Positions 62,696 through 64,000 of a stretch of 64,000 nucleotides of DNA are shown here, in pieces. Origin of the DNA: MPNP01 sp026709725 (GTDB lineage Bacteria; Pseudomonadota; Alphaproteobacteria; Rhodobacterales; Rhodobacteraceae); NCBI GenBank assembly GCA_965200805.1, contig OZ241384.1, positions 2,976,001-3,040,000 on the forward strand, written 5' to 3'. A program made the position numbers and the translations under genes. The notes under the pieces are model-generated. The model made no database searches and was not told the origin of the DNA. It saw nothing but the letters and a program-made list of their open reading frames with translations. Numbering within the stretch: the first letter of the stretch is position 1; each line of letters starts with the position of its first letter.

Positions 62696-63070
62696 ATGAA
62701 CAGCGACGAAATTGCGGAGATTGCGGAACACTGGGCAGTCGCTCGATTCGGCATGGAAAGGGCCCCAACCGGTCAGTGGGGCCATGATGGCACCCTGCCA
62801 GATGGCAGAACCCTGCAGGTCAAGTCAAAGAAATACGGGGCCCATAGCGAATCTGCGGCCTATGTTGATCTCTCCGAAGAGGTGATGAGATCTGCCGATT
62901 CCCTGCTTGTTGTGTTTGTGGATTACGAAACCGGAGAAATCAGGGATCATATCGGACCGGTTCCTGTCGACGAGGTCAAAGACATCACCACGAAACGGAA
63001 ACGATATCGGGTAACGATGAACAGGCTTCGGAAGATCTCATCGGATAACGGCCGAGCCGGACGCGACTGA
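62696..63070 (+). CDS. Small putative nuclease-fold (PD-(D/E)XK-like) protein
   Basis: 124 residues, with GGGGGGAA before ATG 62696. The centre HDGTLPDGRTLQVKSKKYG has the D-x(n)-Q/E-x-K arrangement of restriction-endonuclease-like folds (Asp, then QVKSKK), and AEHWAVARFGMERA at the start resembles the helix preceding that core. The C-terminus is basic. The family is uncharacterised and I am not sure of the fold. It diverges from mfd. It could be a decayed or solitary restriction-like protein. Confidence 0.6.
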   Translation: MNSDEIAEIAEHWAVARFGMERAPTGQWGHDGTLPDGRTLQVKSKKYGAHSESAAYVDLSEEVMRSADSLLVVFVDYETGEIRDHIGPVPVDEVKDITTKRKRYRVTMNRLRKISSDNGRAGRD

Positions 63071-63339
63071 GCCGCAGTTGGGCATGCAGACGGTCATTGT
63101 GCATGAACCCGGAGGGCATCCCGGTTCTTCCGCGTGCCGTTCTTTGGGCCATGTTCCCGATTTTGGAATCATCGCCGGATTGGGTCCGGTTGGAGAAATG
63201 ACGAGGGAAGTGACATCATTGCGGGCAGGCATGTGAACGCCGGGGGTATGGGATGGCACCCCGACCGGGGCCGGATGATCAGGATGGCACGGGAGTCAAA
63301 ATATGATTTTTTCTGATTCTTGTGGCTAGCGAATCTTCG

Positions 63340-64000
63340 GTGAAATACCCTCATCCCAGCTATCCGGCATATCGGCCACGACGCCTGCGGCGGAATCCTG
63401 CCGTTCGTGCACTGGTGCGGGAAAATACCCTGACCACAGACGATTTGATCTGGCCGATCTTCCTGACTGACAGTTCGGACGAATCTGTTGATATCCCGAC
63501 AATGCCGGGCGTTCAGCGCTTCCCGATTTCCATGGCTCTCGAGCAGGTGTGCAGGGCATATGAGAGCGGTATCCGCTGCATCGCCCTGTTTCCGTATATT
63601 GAGGAGTCCGGCAAGAGTGCCGATTGCAGTCATGCGCTGGATCCGGAAAACCTTGTCAACCGTGCGACGCGCGCATTCAAAAGCGCCTGCCCGGAGATGT
63701 TGCTGATGACTGATGTGGCACTTGACGCCTACAACATTCATGGTCACGACGGTATCGTCATTGATGGAGCAGTCGACAATGATGCCACACTTGCCCGTCT
63801 CTGTGAGCAGGCTCAAATTCATGCCAAGTCCGGTGCTGACATCCTCGGACCGTCAGACATGATGGATGGCCGGATCAGCGCAATCCGGAGCACGCTTGAT
63901 GACGCCGGCTTTGTCAATACCATCATCCTGTCCTACGCAGCCAAGTTTGCCTCATGTCTCTATGGCCCCTTTCGAGATGCCATCAATTCAGCGGCGGCGC
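63340..64000 (+). CDS. hemB: Delta-aminolevulinic acid dehydratase (porphobilinogen synthase), C-terminus beyond window
   Basis: 220 N-terminal residues are present, starting at GTG 63340 (VKYPHPSYPAYRPRRLRRN); another GTG at 63322 is in frame. It condenses two 5-aminolevulinate molecules to porphobilinogen in tetrapyrrole synthesis. Typical HemB sequence: ENTLTTDDLIWPIFL, MPGVQRFPIS, CIALFPYIEESGKS and GADILGPSDMMDGRI. The metal-site region is DVALDAYNIHGHDGIV, without the Cys triad of zinc enzymes, so it belongs to the Asp-rich, magnesium-type group. The active Lys follows in SYAAKFASCLYGPF. Confidence 0.95.
   Translation, partial: MKYPHPSYPAYRPRRLRRNPAVRALVRENTLTTDDLIWPIFLTDSSDESVDIPTMPGVQRFPISMALEQVCRAYESGIRCIALFPYIEESGKSADCSHALDPENLVNRATRAFKSACPEMLLMTDVALDAYNIHGHDGIVIDGAVDNDATLARLCEQAQIHAKSGADILGPSDMMDGRISAIRSTLDDAGFVNTIILSYAAKFASCLYGPFRDAINSAAA

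Overview
The window looks like a chromosomal stretch of a moderately GC-rich alphaproteobacterium. This rests on gene content: an iscR-like/cysteine desulfurase/sufBCD locus with YIP1-type membrane proteins, a lipA-ratA pair, an NADP isocitrate dehydrogenase of the eukaryote-like type, a Zur-CobW-WD40 zinc-homeostasis operon, and rpsB with a long acidic tail. No taxon finer than the class is claimed. There is no rRNA, tRNA, CRISPR array or intact insertion sequence.

Region by region. 1-6.8 kb: a phosphotriesterase-like hydrolase (running off the left edge) diverges from an RpiR-type regulator and a complete monosaccharide-type ABC importer. 7.3-15.2 kb (minus strand): a SelA-like PLP enzyme and an EF_0837-type amidohydrolase/deacetylase are embedded in a complete oligopeptide-type ABC importer. 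The two halves together resemble catabolism of an amino-sugar or modified amino-acid compound. 16-19.7 kb: housekeeping genes (icd, lipA, ratA-like, alpha/beta hydrolase). 20-27.9 kb: the SUF iron-sulfur assembly operon, followed immediately by phosphate signalling genes (phoR, Pho box, pstB, phoU, phoB) that lack pstSCA. 31.7-37.8 kb: a Zur-controlled divergent locus with zur-cobW-WD40-small protein leftward and DUF1636 plus a FecBCDE-type importer rightward. A near-perfect palindrome lies between them.

37.8-40.7 kb is accessory DNA: two secreted Cys-containing proteins, a poly-G/C tract, short repeats, and the remnant of a two-gene module. 41-46.8 kb: aroQ and a polyamine-type ABC importer ending in a chlorohydrolase-like amidohydrolase. 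46.8-50.2 kb is accessory again: a transposase remnant and a second copy of the two-gene module (small partner plus ImmA/IrrE-like protein), broken by one frameshift and one nonsense codon. 50.2-55 kb: tsf, rpsB, psuK, psuG and a DUF502 protein. 55-58.9 kb is an accessory island holding a PD-(D/E)XK fragment, a membrane protein with a frameshifted partner cut off by a 292-bp inverted-repeat element, and a DNA methyltransferase-HNH fusion. The methyltransferase N-terminus crosses a 14-nt homopolymer and the whole gene is bracketed by a perfect 28-bp inverted repeat. 59-64 kb: mfd, a small nuclease-like protein, and the start of hemB.

The most notable unit is the methyltransferase-HNH gene. As sequenced, the 14-C tract puts the good start codons out of frame with the conserved enzyme, which is what a phase-variable gene in its OFF state would look like (or a homopolymer sequencing error). 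The second is the paired module present once as a decayed full copy and once as an internal-deletion fusion only 7 kb away.
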